Assembly (NCBI GenBank): GCA_000442125.1
Contig: KE546965.1
Location: 2,232,001 to 2,296,000, forward strand
Length of the DNA stretch: 64,000 bases
Reading direction: 5' to 3'
Origin: Opeltia flavorubescens
Lineage: Eukaryota; Ascomycota; Lecanoromycetes; Teloschistales; Teloschistaceae
The position numbers and the translations under genes were made by a program. Below the pieces are notes generated by a model that saw only the letters and a list, made by a program, of their open reading frames with translations, did no database searches and was not told the origin of the DNA. Below, in pieces: positions 1-11,395 of this stretch (within the stretch, counting starts at the first letter, position 1; each line of letters opens with the position of its first letter).

Positions 1-524
1 GTCGAAGTCCAATCGTAGCGGGAGAAATCAGTGACATTGTCCTCGAGACGAGTAGGTTTTCCAACGGAGATGTCGGTGAAGTGGAGGTAAAATCTCGGGT
101 CGACATCGCTCAAAATAGTCCTATTCGTTCTGACAATTTGCTTCAATTCGACTTCGAGCAAATAATTGAAGGAATCAATGTGCTGCTTGACTAGACCTTT
201 GACTTTGAGGAAGGCGGGCAGCAGGTTCCATTTGTCGCGTTCAGTATCAATAGCTTCTGTCATGGATTTGCCATGATAGAATGGCTCCAATAGTGCATCG
301 AAGCCATCATCATGATTGGGCCGGGCAGATGAATGCGAAGCCTTCTTTCTCCGTCTACGACGAGCAACATCTGGTTTTTCTTTACTCTCTTTTCGCCTTC
401 TCCTAATTAGAGATTGTTGGCTCGATGGGTGATCTTCTTCAGTCCGATGATCCTGAGGCTCCGCCGGCTTCTGTGCGGCTTTCACGGGCTCTCGTGGCCT
501 TGGACGGGTGGCCGGTGGAACCAT
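1..524 (-). CDS. RET1: RNA polymerase III second-largest subunit RPC2, N-terminal part (partial)
   Basis: The reverse strand is open from an ATG at 524-522 to the window edge, with an in-frame TAA just upstream at 533-531. A charged, low-complexity leader of about 70 residues (containing RRRRKES and RRRRRKK) precedes a stretch typical of the RPC2 N-terminus: DKWNLLPAFLKVKGLVKQHI, then SFNYLLEVELKQIV, then SDVDPRFYLHFTDISVGKP. RPC2 is the beta-like catalytic subunit of nuclear RNA polymerase III, which makes tRNA and 5S rRNA. Only about 174 of an expected 1,100 or more residues lie in the window. The last dozen codons before the edge (after LEDN) match the family less well and could be the start of an intron (a gtcact donor follows LEDN). 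The gene is divergent from the Pumilio gene, across about 1.45 kb. Confidence 0.85.
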   Translation of the reverse strand, partial: MVPPATRPRPREPVKAAQKPAEPQDHRTEEDHPSSQQSLIRRRRKESKEKPDVARRRRRKKASHSSARPNHDDGFDALLEPFYHGKSMTEAIDTERDKWNLLPAFLKVKGLVKQHIDSFNYLLEVELKQIVRTNRTILSDVDPRFYLHFTDISVGKPTRLEDNVTDFSRYDWTS

Positions 525-1979
525 CCTGTGTTACCGAACTATCTGCATGATCTATTCACAGATTCGTTCCAATTCAGGAACAAGCTGAGCTCGTCGTCGC
601 TGGCTGAATTGAGATTTTCTGATTGGAGGATGGTTGAGATGACGAGTCATTCCGGCAGGGCTTGCATGTGATTCCGGAAAGTGTCAGGGCAAGGACGGCA
701 GATCTTCGCGCTAATGATAGCGGCACCCAACCTAATTCTTCACCGCCAAAGTCCTCCGCAACCCCTCCGACGGGCTTGTACATCAACTAGAGTAAACCTG
801 GTGTGGGGCTACTGACCATACTATATTTGCTTTCCCAACAGAACACTCCACGCGCTCTTCGCTGGCGGAATGACACCTGCAGGTCCTGCGTCCTTTCCTA
901 AGGAATGATAGTTCGATACCTCCTGTACATCTAGAAGAGTACATCGGAGAAGACAGGATTGGACCCTGGCAGTCGGAAATTATCGAATCCCAATTGATTA
1001 GTGTGGCAGCCCCTGTCCGCCGCCGCACACACTTCTTCATATATCCCCGCAATTCGTATCACGTCTCCTCGTTCAAGGCCCCACGGCCCGGGAGAGCATA
1101 TGCAGGCAATTGATCTAGAACCCTTCCCACCATCTTCGCCGTTAATTTGTGTCAAGCGACACGGGCTGTTGATCGTTTCCATTACTGTAGAATAGAAATT
1201 TAGAAAGTGAATGTAACATGTATACGCTTGCAACACCACTGGGTAAACAAATAGACCTCCAATTGGCTGTTACGGACGTTGAGCTGACGCACCCATCTGC
1301 ATGCTAGATGCACCTTCTCGACCTTCGAAGCAGCCCGTAGATCTATCGGTGCAAACGCACCATTGTCCTCGTTAAACTCGATGGAGGTTGGCAGAGGCTT
1401 GCTTTAGTCTCCTTGCGAAGGCGCCTGGCCCACCAGAAACTAGCGGAGAAACCCCCAAACTCGACGCTTCTCGACGACTTCTCATCTCAACCATCCTCTC
1501 CATTCTCCCCTCCTACCACTTTGCTCTCCTCTGTTTTATTGTGCTTGTATTGACGATTTTCCTGTATTTGTACGACCGTCGGATGCCATTGATCCTTTCT
1601 TCGAAGCTTTTGGACACGCTATTCAACCGCAAGAATCAATACCATTGGCGCTTCGCAGGCCGAGCCCATGTACAATACTTTAGCATTGTTAAGAGAGTGA
1701 TCCATTATTGGGCTACAATAGCATTTGCGGACGATCACCACGATCACCAACCTCACTTTATTCACTGTGAGTTGGCCCTACCCGCTATCATTCACTGCCA
1801 GGCAGCTCAATTCATTCTTATATAAAGTCGATTACCTTGCCTCACTTCTTCTTCCTGTTCTTTACTCAAACAATTTCTTGCTTGCCCTGCACTGCGTACT
1901 TCTTTGCTGCATACATTCACCAAGCATTCTTCGCCTACCTCAAGTACTGTCGTCCATACTTACTATGCTTTAGTTCAGC
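525..1979. other. Divergent intergenic region, RPC2 (-) to Pumilio (+)
   Basis: This is probably a two-way promoter plus the leader of the Pumilio gene. The stretch from about 1480 to 1979 is pyrimidine-rich, as is common in fungal 5' leaders. Several open frames are present, but none has both an ATG and a recognisable protein, and I see no conserved element. Confidence 0.5.
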
Positions 1980-4900
1980 ATGGCATACAACAACGCCCTC
2001 GCCAGCCGTCTGGACGAGCTCCGGTCGCGAAACCCTTCTACGACTACTACAAGTGAGAATTCGAGCGGGTATACTACACCAGCAAGATATAGTGGTAGTT
2101 TTATGACTAGTCACTCTCAATCCGTCAATGACACCCGAGCGAGCGTCCAGCGTCGCTTCACAACCGATTTGAGTAAGATATCCAATCTTACTCCTATTGG
2201 ACAGCAGCCTGCTCAGGCAACAGAGCCCACTGAAATCCCAAATACCGTAAGTCTATCTACTTGTTCATGCATGGCAGATTCTTAAGAAGTGGGCCGATAT
2301 CGGAGTTTTTCCTTCATTGCTCCTTCATCTTGGTCCATACTCATTTCATTGGCTGATAACCTTCCACCGAGTAGGCTCTTCATAAGGTTCACCTCGTAAG
2401 TCGCATTCTGAACCTTCCATTGTCCTTATTACCCTCTACTTCAAATGTTTGCTAATGTGTCCCTGATATAGCTTGAAAAGAAACGCTTGGAATTCGAGTT
2501 GCTACAGGAGCAACGTAAGTTTTTCAATAAAGAGATGGAACGCTTGAACATGCAGACTGCCCGTGAGAAGCAAGAGTTGGATCAAATGACGCAAGATATG
2601 CAACTCGTAAACCTGGCTGCCGGTCACCAGAGCGAGCCGACGACCCCCCCCGAGTATCGAGACCAATATCAATCTGTCTTCTCACGTAACAATCGTTATT
2701 CTATGTCAAGTCTGGCATCACCTCCGGGGTTGAATAATCGTGCTAGCCGCTCAGGTTCCCAGCTTACATCCCCACCTTCTGAAATTGCTCAGACGTTGCA
2801 CAATCATATTAATTCAGATACTCTTCCATCAAAGTCGGTGCCTAGTTCTCGACGTGGCTCTAACGATCGCGTCTCGGTGTACATTCCTGAGTCGATCGCT
2901 GCTGGACAACGTGGTGCTTCTTCGTACGTCAATTGCTCTGCTTTAACTCTTTCTCAACAGCGCAAGACATCTAACGTACACATAGGTCAAATCGTTATTC
3001 AATGCCTGTGACTGGTTCAAAGAACCGAATCTACGGCAACTATGGTGACTATGCTGCTGCTATGGGCATTGGTCACATCAATACTACTGGCTTCCTTTTT
3101 GGCGACGAAGACGAAGCAGCCAAGAAAGAAGCAGCCACATCTCCAGATGTCAAGAATTACCTTCAAATGAATGCTACTGATGACAAGTTCCCGATCTTGG
3201 TTCGTCGTGATGAGTATCCTGGACTGGTAAGTGCCTTGCCGCTACATGACTTATGCAATCGCTGACTCGTTCGATGCAGCTGTCCGCTTCATCCGCCGCA
3301 TTGGATTTAGCGCTTTCACAGAGCCCTGGGCCCGAGTCCCAAGTCAATGGCTGGACTCCATTTGGGCGTCATTCATCGCAAGCTAGTGTTTCCCAAAACA
3401 CCATGAAGGCCCCGAGCAATGGACAACCAGGATCAGCTGTTGGGTCTAGCACCATTTCCCAGCAGTCTCCTGAAGCTATCGGCACCTCTCGCAATGTCAA
3501 CCGTCATTCTATGGAAGCCAGTGTGGCATCTTACGGTCAAGCAAGTCTCTCTGGCCAGCTTCAAGGCAATGAGTCTGCTGTATCCCGGCCGAGCCTGGCC
3601 AATATTCAGTCCTCTTATTCGACGAATGATATCCCCACGATGAAAAACGCCAATCTCGGTACCAATACCCCTTCCAAGTCTCATGCGCAGCAACACTTCC
3701 ACAACCATAATGCTAGCCTTGGTCGTATTCCACCTGGCGCCATGAGCAATCGTCACAGCCGTGAGCTATCTGGAGGCGAAAACCGTCGCGAAGAGCAGAC
3801 CAATGGGTATGGCCAAATTTCTTCTGCTTTGCAGACCAGCACAGCTTCACTTGCCGCCACATCTGTGACTGCTACCTCTCCAGCAGAGTCGTTGGCCAGC
3901 CCTGTTGCACAGTACAACAATGTGCCGCCATTCTCTCCACCAGCGTTCTACAATGGCTACGGAATGCAACTGATGAACATGGGAATGACTCCCATCCAGA
4001 TGACCAACCAAATGGCCTTTGGCAACCAGCTGCAGGCTTATCCCCCTCAGGCAAACTTTACTCCATATCAAACCTATGGTCAGTCCACTGGCCGTTTCGC
4101 GGATAGTCAAGCTCGTGTCATTCAACAACGACGCATACAGCACGGCGAAGAGACTGCTCGTTTCAACAACGTCAAGCTTGAGCATCTGCAGGGTGAAATA
4201 TACACGTCGTGTAAAGACCAGCATGGCTGTCGATACCTACAAAAGAAGCTCGAAGAGCGCAATCCCGAGCACATCCACATGATCTTCGTAGAAACAAATC
4301 AGCATGTCGTCGAGCTCATGACAGATCCATTTGGCAATTATCTTTGCCAGAAATTGCTTGAGTACTCGAACGATGATCAGCGCACCGTGCTCATTAACAA
4401 TGCAGCTCCGCAGATGGTCAAAATTGCACTGAATCAACATGGGACGCGCGCTCTACAGAAAATGATCGAGTTCATCTCCACACCTGAGCAAATTCGAACT
4501 ATCATTTTTGCTCTGAAGGATCGTGTCGTCGAGCTAATCCAAGACTTAAATGGCAACCATGTCATTCAAAAGTGTCTCAATCGCCTCTCTCCCGAAGATG
4601 CGCAGTTCATCTTTGATGCGGTCGGGCTCAATTGCGTTGTTGTTGGTACCCACCGCCATGGTTGTTGCGTCCTCCAACGCTGCATTGACCATGCCTCCGG
4701 TCACCAAAAAGCCCAGCTCATCAGCCAAATCACCGCAAACGCATTCTCTCTTGTACAAGACCCGTTTGGGAATTATGTGCTTCAATACATTGTCGACCTT
4801 CAGGAGTCAGTGTTCACCAATCCTCTGTGTTACAGCTTTCAGGGCAACATCCCCTTATTGTCGAAGCAAAAGTTCAGCTCGAATGTAATTGAAAAGTGTT

Positions 4901-5490
4901 TACGTGGCGCCGAGTCGAATGTCTCTCGTATGATGATCGAGGAAATGTTGAACGCCAACGAGCTCGAAAAGATGCTCCGTGATTCTTTCGCAAACTACGT
5001 GGTCCAAACCGCACTTGATTACGCAGATCCAGAGACAAAGAATCATTTGATTGAGGCAATTCGTCCTATCCTTCCTTCGATTCGTCAAACTCCTTACGGC
5101 CGTCGCATTCAGAGCAAAATCATGGGCGCTGAAATGCATGGTCGCGTAAGTGGAGGTGGTACACCCAACGAGTCTTCCTCACCTGGTCAGATCCCCCTGA
5201 ATCGTCAGATCACCAATGGTTCGACGATAGCGCCGTACAATATGCATCAAGTCAATGGCTACAACAGCGGATTCTCTACACCTACCCAGGCGAACTTTGC
5301 AAGCACTGGGATGCAGGGTCACGGGCACCATTACGGGACTTCCAATGCAAGCTCACAGAGTCATTCGCAGAGCTTGAGCAATGGCTCGATCCAATCCCCG
5401 TTCAGCTCAAACTCAAGCATGAATTCCATCTACCAGCCAACGCCCACTTACATGCGTCCACCGCAGGTCAATGGGTACAATTGGATATAA
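1980..5490 (+). CDS. Pumilio-family RNA-binding protein, Puf4/Mpt5 type
   Basis: The model is five exons: 1980-2246, 2375-2395 (a 21-nt micro-exon), 2472-2923, 2986-3226 and 3280-5490, giving 1,063 residues with all phases consistent. The N-terminal half is Ser/Asn/Gln-rich with a short coiled coil (LEKKRLEFELLQEQ). The C-terminal third is an eight-repeat PUF domain. Its RNA-contacting triads read CR..Q, NY..Q, TR..Q, NH..Q, CC..Q, NY..Q, SN..E, NY..Q, the Puf4-like order, so a UGUA-type 3' UTR target is expected. The repeat with THRHGCCVLQRCIDH is diagnostic of the Puf4/Mpt5 group. Such proteins recruit the Ccr4-Not deadenylase and repress or destabilise mRNAs in the cytoplasm. A low-complexity Ser/Asn/Gly tail follows the domain. 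The micro-exon is inferred; skipping it keeps the frame. Confidence 0.9.
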
Positions 5491-6183
5491 TAGGCTCCCC
5501 AAGGCACTGCATACGTACAAGGGAGGACCTACATGGGAGTCATGGCTAAGCTCCAGTGCAACCCCCGCCATACGCTTCAGAAGCTCACGACTCACAAAGC
5601 TCACGACTACATTGAATCGAAATTTGGAATCATTTTAGGCGGCAACAGGTTGCTGTGCATTCTGGATTATGATTCATGGTTGCAATCGATGTGCTTCTTT
5701 GCTTTGGTTCGCTCAGCTTCCCATAATGCATTCGACATCTGGCAGGACATCCAAAGATGTTGCATATGCTNTTGTCATGGCATTCGTGTTCCCTTTACTT
5801 GTGCTGCAGCAGCATTGATAGACGCCTCATCGGTTTCTTTTTTTTTCTCTTGCATGGCTTTGCTACGTCAGAGCTACAGAGAGCGGCATGAGCATATCCT
5901 GGTTGGCTGTTTTAACATCACTTGCTCTAAGCAGCTTATTCGGAGCATTTGGCTGTTTGTTTCATACGGCAACTATCATGGACGAGGTTTTCGATGGCCA
6001 ATTCCTGTTTTTCTTGCTGTTTTAGATGATCACACATTCTTTCATTAGGCACGGCCCCATCACGAGGCTACTAACGACTCTGCACGACACGATTTTATTC
6101 TCGGATTTCGGCGGCTAAGATTCATCCATATTTCCTTCTGACGACAAGCGAGGAGCAATTGGTTGGAATTTCTGGCGGCGATT

Positions 6184-6191
6184 TGTACATA
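6184..6191 (+). promoter_or_regulatory. TGTACATA, match to a PUF-binding element
   Basis: The octamer matches the UGUANAUA consensus bound by Puf3/Pumilio proteins, about 690 nt downstream of the Pumilio stop codon. If the mature 3' UTR reaches this far it could mediate self-regulation. A single octamer is weak evidence, and a Puf4-type protein prefers a site one base longer. Confidence 0.25.
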
Positions 6192-6231
6192 GACGAAAGC
6201 TTTGATGACAACAGATGAAGATGGTAGCTAG

Positions 6232-6259
6232 CTAGATTCTTGAATTAGCGAGAATCTAG
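6232..6259. repeat. Perfect 9-bp inverted repeat
   Basis: The arms CTAGATTCT (6232-6240) and AGAATCTAG (6251-6259) flank a 10-nt spacer. Transcribed, this would form a simple hairpin downstream of the Pumilio gene. Function unknown; it could mark the 3' end region. Confidence 0.4.
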
Positions 6260-6605
6260 AATGGATCTGTTACCATATCCAGTCCACGACCCTCTCTAGT
6301 CTTTGATCACGATACATAATAACCTTAGTATTTCGTAAAAGTTATTGCGAGTTCTATATGTTTGGTAAATCTCACGTGCAATTCACAAGAAGCTAGAATC
6401 GTGTGCGCTTATCATTTTTACTAGTAAATCGCCCTAAAATCTCGATAACCCGACACATGACTTTAAAGTCAACTATTACACTACTACAACCTTCACGTCT
6501 GTCATTTCGGATATTCTTCTAGTTCATAATTTGCCTGTCCTCAATCGGCGCAGCGTTCAACCGTGACTTCATTCGCTGCAGAAGCTTGTAAGGGCTAGCG
6601 TCATT

Positions 6606-8343
6606 ATGCCTTCAGCTGTCAAGCCAACTAAAAATCAGTTGAGAAGAGCCAAGAAGAAGGCCGAAAAGCAGAAAGACGTGTGTCTTTGTGCATTGTTCAT
6701 AAGTATCACGCTAATTGGCGTAGCAGAAGCCCGATTTACCTACTCCTGAACCGAGTGAACAGCCGGAGGCGCCTCCAGTCAAACTCGAACCCTTACCGCT
6801 TCCAGAAGAAGAGCAAGATGGCTTCAGTGGTTTTGAGGATGAGTCAAACCCCCTCTTCGAGATGTATCGAGACATCATTGGCAAATTCGAACAGGCGGAT
6901 AAGGAGGACCCATCTACCAAAGAGATCGACAAGCCTGAAGTCTTCTATGACGACGACGATGAGATACCCGACGAAGAAGAAGAGCAGGGTGTACAAAAAC
7001 TCTCGAAGAAGAAGCGGAAGGAACAAAACAAGTTATCGGTTGCCGAGCTGAAAGCTTTGGTTCAGAAGCCGGAAATAGTGGACTGGACAGACACATCAGC
7101 CTCAGATCCTCGACTTCTAGTACATATTAAAGGTTACCGTAATGTTGTTCCTGTCCCGACTCATTGGTCTCTGAAGCGAGAATATCTGTCCTCCAAGCGT
7201 GGTGTTGAGAAGCCTGCTTTTTCGCTACCAAAATTCATCCAAGAGACAGGCATTGCAGAGATGCGAGATGCGGTTTTGGAAAAGCAGGATCAGGCGAGTC
7301 TCAAACAAAAGCAGCGAGAACGGGTACAGCCAAAGATGGGCAAGCTGGACATTGACTATCAGAAACTCTACGAGGCCTTCTTCAGATTTCAGACCAAGCC
7401 GGAATTAACCAGATACGGCGAAGTCTACTATGAGGGCAAGGAATACGAGACTAATCTCAAGCATCTTCGTCCTGGAGATCTCAGTGAAGAGTTGAAAGAA
7501 GCTCTAAACATTCCGCCTGGCGCACCGCCGCCATGGCTGATCAATCAACAGCGCTTCGGTCCTCCACCATCCTATCCGGCACTCAAGATCCCCGGTCTTA
7601 ATGCGCCCCCTCCTCCTGGAGGCCAGTGGGGCTTCCATCCAGGAGGTTACGGCAAACCACCTGTCGATGAATATAACAGACCATTGTACGGAGGTGATAT
7701 CTTCGGTGTGCTGCAGCCTCAACAAAACACTCAGTTGGGTGAACCTGTAGAAAAGACGCTCTGGGGTGAACTGCAGGAGCCAGAGGAAGAATCGGAGGAT
7801 GAGGAAAGTGAGGAAGAAGATGAAGAAGGAGATACCGAAGATATTGGTGCTGGTCTCCAGACGCCATCCGGCTTGGAGACGCCTGGAGGGATGGCATCCA
7901 CAGTCCCATCAGAATACGGTGGAGCAGAAAGCGTTGCTGGAGAGTTTGACCTGCGGAAATCAAGAAGAGGGACGGATACAGAAGAGTCCACGCAGCCTCG
8001 TACTGCGTACCAAGTGATACCTGAACAACAAGCAAGAGTATCTGGTTTCTTTGGTGGCGATCGCACTTACGATCTGAAAGCTGCTCAGAATAATCTGCCT
8101 GTCCTCGGACAAGAGGATCAGAATAGGAAGCGCAAGAAGCCTGGGGATATAGATGTGGCAATGGACCCTGATTCGTTGCAAGCTAAAGATGGTATGGACA
8201 AGGAAGAAATGAAGAAATTATACGAGGCGCAGAGACAGCAGGAACAAGGGCAGTGGGGATTTCAAGAAGATCTTAGCGATATGATAGCTAGCGAGAGCCG
8301 TAAGCGGCAAAAGAGGGACGAGGAGAAGAGATCAAGAAGATAA
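6606..8343 (+). CDS. CUS1: Splicing factor 3B subunit 2 (SF3b145/Cus1)
   Basis: Two exons, 6606-6677 and 6724-8343, give 563 residues. The acceptor is a TAG/CAG pair (6721-6726), so one Gln may be included or skipped. A Lys-rich N-terminus is followed by the DUF382 core (SDPRLLVHIKGYRNVVPVPTHWSLKREYLSSKRGVEKPAF) and the Pro-rich PSP domain (GDLSEELKEALNIPPGAPPPWL onward), the diagnostic order for SF3B2. An acidic EEESEDEESEEEDEE tract and a basic C-terminus complete the protein. SF3B2 belongs to the SF3b part of U2 snRNP, contacts pre-mRNA near the branch site and binds SF3B4. Length is close to fungal homologues and nothing looks broken. Confidence 0.95.
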
Positions 8344-8878
8344 TCAAGAGGCTTCCGGGCAAGGTCATGGATCGATCCTGATGGGCACGATGCAGACAAT
8401 TATCAAGATTTCATCATGCAATAATCTCAAGTGACCGTGAAAAATCTGTCTGACATACCAAGCTGCAGTATCAAGAACCACAAATGGTAACAAATTCATT
8501 GAAGGCGCAACGCAGGAACGAACCAAGAGCTTTTTCAAGCTTCTTTGATCTCCATTTTTGTTCATCCATCACATCTAAGGATTGAAAAGGGGCTCTCACT
8601 CCAGGGCCGTATCCTATTTCGGCTTAGTGTGATGTGAGAGCTTGAACTTGAAAATTATTTGGAAGAAATCTTTAGCGTTCCTACCACCACAACCTTCTAA
8701 CTGCCTTACCACCGTTTAAATCAAGTGGGGCTTATGGCTTCAATGGAGCCTTGTTCTAACCTTACGAAAAACTAATCCTACAACAACGGACCTCCCAAAC
8801 CTCTACTGCTCAGAATATTGGTTCCAACCTTCACCAACACCGTCGAGCCTCAGCGTTACTGTGTCTGCTACCGTTGTG
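8344..8878. other. Intergenic, SF3B2 to SR-like gene
   Basis: A 535-bp spacer between genes in the same direction. It contains an 8-bp inverted repeat, GCTCTCAC (8592-8599) with GTGAGAGC (8634-8641), and pyrimidine-rich sequence from 8780 that is probably the leader of the next gene. No coding frame is evident. Confidence 0.4.
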
Positions 8879-10674
8879 ATGGATAGAGGAAGAGACCGAA
8901 GGTAATAATTTGTCCTCGCAACTTCTACCTTCACCATCAGTCAATCTACACTTTGGATGAATCTGCCGAATCAATCTCAGCATCAAGCGAGCTCACTTTA
9001 CCTACAATACAATACAACGCTAATCACAATATCAATCTTAGATACTATGATGAGCGTCCTCCGCCTACTGACGCCTATCGACCCTCGGATCGTGCTCCCA
9101 GGTCCCCGGGCCGCATTGACAGCTACCGGGGCAATCGGTCTCCTCCCCGTCGAGCGCGTACACCACCTTCATATCCTGTCGATTCTTATGCCCCTGCTCC
9201 GCGTGGTGATCGGCCAAGAAGTCGTTCGCCACGACGCCGATCACGAAGCCCTGCCTTCAGAGGGAAGTACGAAGGGGGCGGGTATCGTGGCAGACAAAGA
9301 TCACCTCCACCACGAGCCTACTCTCCTCGAAGAGATACCTTTGCCAGATCGCCTCCTAGAGCACGTCGTTATTCTAGGTCTCCACCATCAAGAGCTCGTT
9401 CACCTCCACCTATGAAGCGCGATGTGCCAAAAGACGATCGTCGGCCACGATCACCTTATCGTGGTAGACCGGCTTCGCCGCCTCATGAACGCTTCGAAAG
9501 ACGCGCCTACTCACCACCAAGGGACCCTGCTCCCAGATATCCTCCCAAAGACGATAATTACCGGCCAGCTCCGAGGGAGCGCTCCCGTTCTCCCTTACGC
9601 CGCTCTGCTAATATTTCCCGGGCTGCTTCACCAATGTCATCACATTCTTCACGCCATATTCATCCAGACAGAATGCCAACCGGATCTGGAGCTCGCTCTC
9701 CTATTTACAACAATTCGCGTCAAGCCGCATATGAAAGTACACCGGCTTATAGAGAGAGATCACCACCACGTCGAGCCCGTTCCCCACCTCCAACGAGATC
9801 ACCGCCGCATGACTATCGTCAGCATTCACCCCCGCCTTCTCGTCGACGAGAGTCGCCACCTCTGATAAGAGATGGGTATCGTAACGGACCGATCCCAGCT
9901 GCTCACCCTGATGCTCCTATGAGAACACCCTCAGGCCCGAGCTACCGTAACGGAGACGGGCGCCCTCCACCAAGCGCTCCAGCCTACCAGGATCGATTTG
10001 CGCGGGAAGGCCCATCCCCATCGGGTCCTCCATCCGCTCCTATCTCAATGTCTGCACATAATCGTCCCTCCAGCGCTACCCTACTTACGGCTCCGACCCG
10101 TCCTCGAGGCGGAGGCTATGGCCGCGACTTCCCTCATCCCCGCGACGCCTCCTACAGCGCTCCTCGTGGTCGCGGAGGAGGGTACGCTGGTGGCGCCCCA
10201 CCACCTCGTCACTCGTACGACTCCCGTTCTCCAACCAGTGGTCCCCCAAGCGGCCCTCGTGGCCCCCCACCTTCATCGGTGCCTCATGGCGCTCCTAGTT
10301 CTCATTACGACCACCGCGATGGGGCACCTGTCCACCGCCCTCCTTTCCGCACCAATAACAGTAGCTCCACGACCTACCCACGTACTCAACGCTTCAATAC
10401 TCACACCGCCGATCTATCTCGTCCCGTTCCAGGCGGAAGACTCAACAATACGGGCGTAGATCCCCAGGCTGAGAAGAGACTGCAGGAGCTGGAAGAGCAG
10501 AAACGGAAGCTGTTGGATGCAATAGATGAGAAGCAAGCGGGGAAGAGGCAGGTGATGAGGGAATGGGAGAGAGGTGAACAGGAAGTTAGGAGGGATGGGC
10601 TGAGGAGTGAGTTGGCGGAGGGGAGTTTAGAAGCATTGACAGGGGAAGGAGGAGGCGTTGGGGCAGCATTTTGA
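8879..10674 (+). CDS. Arg/Ser/Pro-rich (SR-like) protein, hypothetical
   Basis: I model a 23-nt first exon (8879-8901), a 140-nt intron (gtaata donor, gctaatc branch, cttag acceptor) and exon 2 at 9042-10674. This gives 551 residues starting MDRGRDRRYYDERPPP. A downstream Met at 8953 lies inside this intron and is probably not the start. The body is dense in RSP, SPPRR and RARSP motifs with RGG-like patches (RGGGYGRD, PRGRGGGYAG). Residues in the last 75 form a charged helix (AEKRLQELEEQKRKLLDAI). Composition suggests a nuclear RNA-processing factor resembling SR or SRRM proteins, but there is no RRM or PWI domain, so no function is assigned. It follows SF3B2 on the same strand. Confidence 0.7.
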
Positions 10675-11395
10675 TGAGCCAAAGTCGATGGAAAAGGGAG
10701 GAAGACTAATTCCAGCTGCGGATTTCGTGACGAGATTTGCATTCTAGTGTCGGACTGATTTGTGGACCCAGCCATCTCTTGGCGATATGGAAGATACGTA
10801 GTAGTTTCGATGATTTTCCCAAGACTGGGATCCTCGAAGCTGCATGTCGGCAGAAAAAACTTTGAGATTGTAGAATAAAATCCTTGAGATTTCTCATGAC
10901 TTTCTCCATGAACAAGATTTGCTTCATTGATGATACTTATTTGCTCCACAGCAGTAGTCATCATAAATGTACGATGATGCTCAAGCTGCCGTAGATCTAC
11001 TCCGTCCACTTCTTTCGACCCATACCTAAACTTTTCCATGACCTACCCGATGTGACTATCCGAGACCTTTCGCTCAGAGTAATGCCAAATGTGATTTGAC
11101 ACAGTCCGTCATGCTCACCATAAAATCGATACATCATGGTCGGTTGCTGGGAGTGGTTGCAATTTCAGACATAAGCCAACAGCATGGGAGGGTTTGTACC
11201 ATGGTGACCATCCGCCCGTGAGAGGATGCTGACTCAAAACTGTGATATTTCGGTACAGATATTTTCCATTTCGGCAATGGAATATCAGGGTATGAATCCG
11301 TGGGATGACATGAGTGTTCGGCGGAGGTTCTCCTTCAGGCCTTCAGGCGCGGATCCTGAATCGATTCAAAAGTTTAATGTCATGACTGTGATCTT
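10675..11395. other. Convergent intergenic, SR-like (+) and mS33 (-)
   Basis: Probable 3' UTRs of the two converging genes. I see no further gene or conserved element. Confidence 0.4.

Larger units (their letters stand above)
5491..6605. other. Pumilio 3' UTR and upstream region of SF3B2
   Basis: About 1.1 kb separates two genes read in the same direction. The first part is probably the 3' UTR of the Pumilio gene and includes one N at 5771. It holds a TGTACATA motif (6184-6191) and a perfect 9-bp inverted repeat (6232-6240 / 6251-6259). The AT-rich stretch 6240-6500 is probably the SF3B2 promoter. No coding frame here is convincing. Confidence 0.45.

Noticed and set aside
931-1239. Reverse-strand ORF between RPC2 and Pumilio
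   Set aside because: No recognisable domain, no good splice link to RPC2, and it overlaps other open frames of similar length.
1388-1825. 145-codon forward ORF upstream of the Pumilio gene
   Set aside because: It begins with TTG, has an unlikely composition and lies in the presumed leader; probably random.
8592-8641. 8-bp inverted repeat GCTCTCAC/GTGAGAGC with a 34-nt spacer
   Set aside because: A match of this size is expected by chance several times in 64 kb; no context supports a function.
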